Part shown: one piece after another, positions 6,005-6,220 of the stretch | How the letters are laid out: every line of letters begins with the position of its first letter | Position numbering within the stretch: the stretch's first letter is position 1 | Assembly (NCBI GenBank): GCA_009910795.1 | Contig: VMEE01000068.1 | Location: 1-6,220 of the forward strand | DNA: 6,220 nucleotides | Direction: 5' to 3' | Origin: Dehalobacter sp. CP | Lineage (GTDB): Bacteria; Bacillota_B; Desulfitobacteriia; Desulfitobacteriales; Syntrophobotulaceae | Position numbers and translations under genes: made by a program | The notes under the pieces: model-generated | The model's input: the letters and a program-made list of their open reading frames with translations, nothing else | Database searches by the model: none | Told to the model about the DNA's origin: nothing

Positions 6005-6034
6005 ACTATATCATAAATATTGTACAAATAACAA
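6005..6034 (-). promoter_or_regulatory. Extended -10 promoter of ogt, probably giving a leaderless mRNA
   Basis: On the minus strand TTGTTA (6029-6034) is separated by 18 nt from TATAGT (6005-6010). TATAGT is preceded by TG with one base between, an extended -10. The -35 matches consensus at 4 of 6 positions and the -10 at 5 of 6. A start 7 nt past the -10 would be the A of the ogt ATG at 5998. The -35 hexamer lies in the T-rich tail of the preceding rRNA terminator. Seen in sequence; not measured. Confidence 0.5.
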
Positions 6035-6062
6035 AACAGAGACACCCACAGGGTTCTCTGTT
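6029..6062 (-). terminator. Intrinsic terminator of the rRNA operon
   Basis: Downstream of the 5S gene the minus strand reads AACAGAGA-ACCC-TGT-GGGT-G-TCTCTGTT, then TTGTTATTTG. The outer stem has 8 bp (6055-6062 with 6035-6042), the inner stem 4 bp (6051-6054 with 6044-6047), with one bulged base at 6043 and a 3-nt loop. A T-rich tract follows. It lies 18 nt past the 5S 3' end and is the expected end of the rRNA transcript. Confidence 0.88.
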
Positions 6063-6080
6063 CGATCGAGGAATAAAAGA

Positions 6081-6196
6081 TCCTGGCAGCGACATACTCT
6101 TCCGGGTTAATAAACCGAGTACCATCTGCGCAGAAGGGCTTAACTGCCGTGTTCGGGATGGGAACGGGTGTGACCCCTTCGCTATAGCCACCAGGA
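6081..6196 (-). rRNA. rrf: 5S ribosomal RNA, complete
   Basis: The 116-nt gene on the minus strand starts TCCTGGTGGCTATAGCG and ends GCTGCCAGGA. Its 5' TCCTGG and 3' CCAGGA ends close the terminal helix. The conserved internal segments are intact: CACACCCGTTCCCATCC, CCGAACACGGCAGTTAAGC and the GGTACT segment of the helix IV/V region. The length is normal for Firmicutes. The 24 nt beyond it (6197-6220) are the end of the spacer from the upstream 23S gene, which is outside the window. A short open frame over this gene is not a protein gene. Confidence 0.97.
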
Positions 6197-6220
6197 ATCG
6201 ATATATTCTCTCAAAACTCC

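Noticed and set aside
6006..6191. 61-codon open frame over the 5S region
   Set aside because: It covers the 5S rRNA and its terminator, both clearly functional RNA elements.
1..6220. CRISPR array, tRNA gene, phage genes or toxin-antitoxin pair
   Set aside because: No spaced repeats, cloverleaf with conserved tRNA arms, or phage or toxin proteins were found on either strand by eye.

Overview
The window reads as a chromosomal housekeeping locus of a Firmicute, probably of the class Clostridia. Every convincing gene lies on the minus strand, so transcription runs from high to low coordinates. The order is 5S rRNA (end of an rRNA operon), ogt-type DNA alkyl-transferase, Orn/Lys/Arg decarboxylase (YaaO/SpeA type), holB, ricT (yaaT), yabA, trmN6 (yabB), rsmI (yabC), then the first ten codons of another gene. 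This is a compressed version of the classical Bacillus subtilis block yaaO-tmk-yaaQ-yaaR-holB-yaaT-yabA-yabB-yazA-yabC. The taxonomic call rests on that gene order, on RicT and YabA (both Firmicutes proteins), and on strong GGAGG-type ribosome binding sites. The exact genus cannot be fixed from the sequence.

Right end (about 6000-6220): the tail of a 23S-5S spacer, a complete 5S rRNA of 116 nt, and an intrinsic terminator that closes the rRNA operon. Immediately behind the terminator lies a promoter with an extended -10 element. Its predicted transcription start falls on the ATG of ogt, so ogt may be read from a leaderless mRNA.

Middle (about 3000-5480): a 485-residue PLP-dependent decarboxylase is followed after 20 nt by holB, the delta' subunit of the replicative clamp loader. 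The genes tmk, darA/yaaQ and yaaR, which separate these two in B. subtilis, are absent.

A 173-nt AT-rich gap (2807-2979) precedes ricT. It holds a 15-nt tandem repeat, a small palindrome, and a G4/C4 hairpin that overlaps the ricT ribosome binding site. Then ricT, yabA, trmN6 and rsmI follow in tight succession, with trmN6 and rsmI overlapping. Together the block links clamp loading (HolB), control of replication initiation (YabA), mRNA maturation and developmental control (RicT), tRNA m6A modification (TrmN6) and 16S rRNA C1402 methylation (RsmI).

Left end (1-129): a new gene begins with a strong ribosome binding site. Its start codon and part of that site lie inside a long imperfect inverted repeat (21-101), which suggests translational control of the downstream gene. 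The gene is cut off by the window and cannot be identified; a mobile-element gene is one possibility. No wholly new multi-gene system is visible. The most unusual signals are regulatory: the left-end hairpin, the leaderless ogt promoter and the ricT leader.
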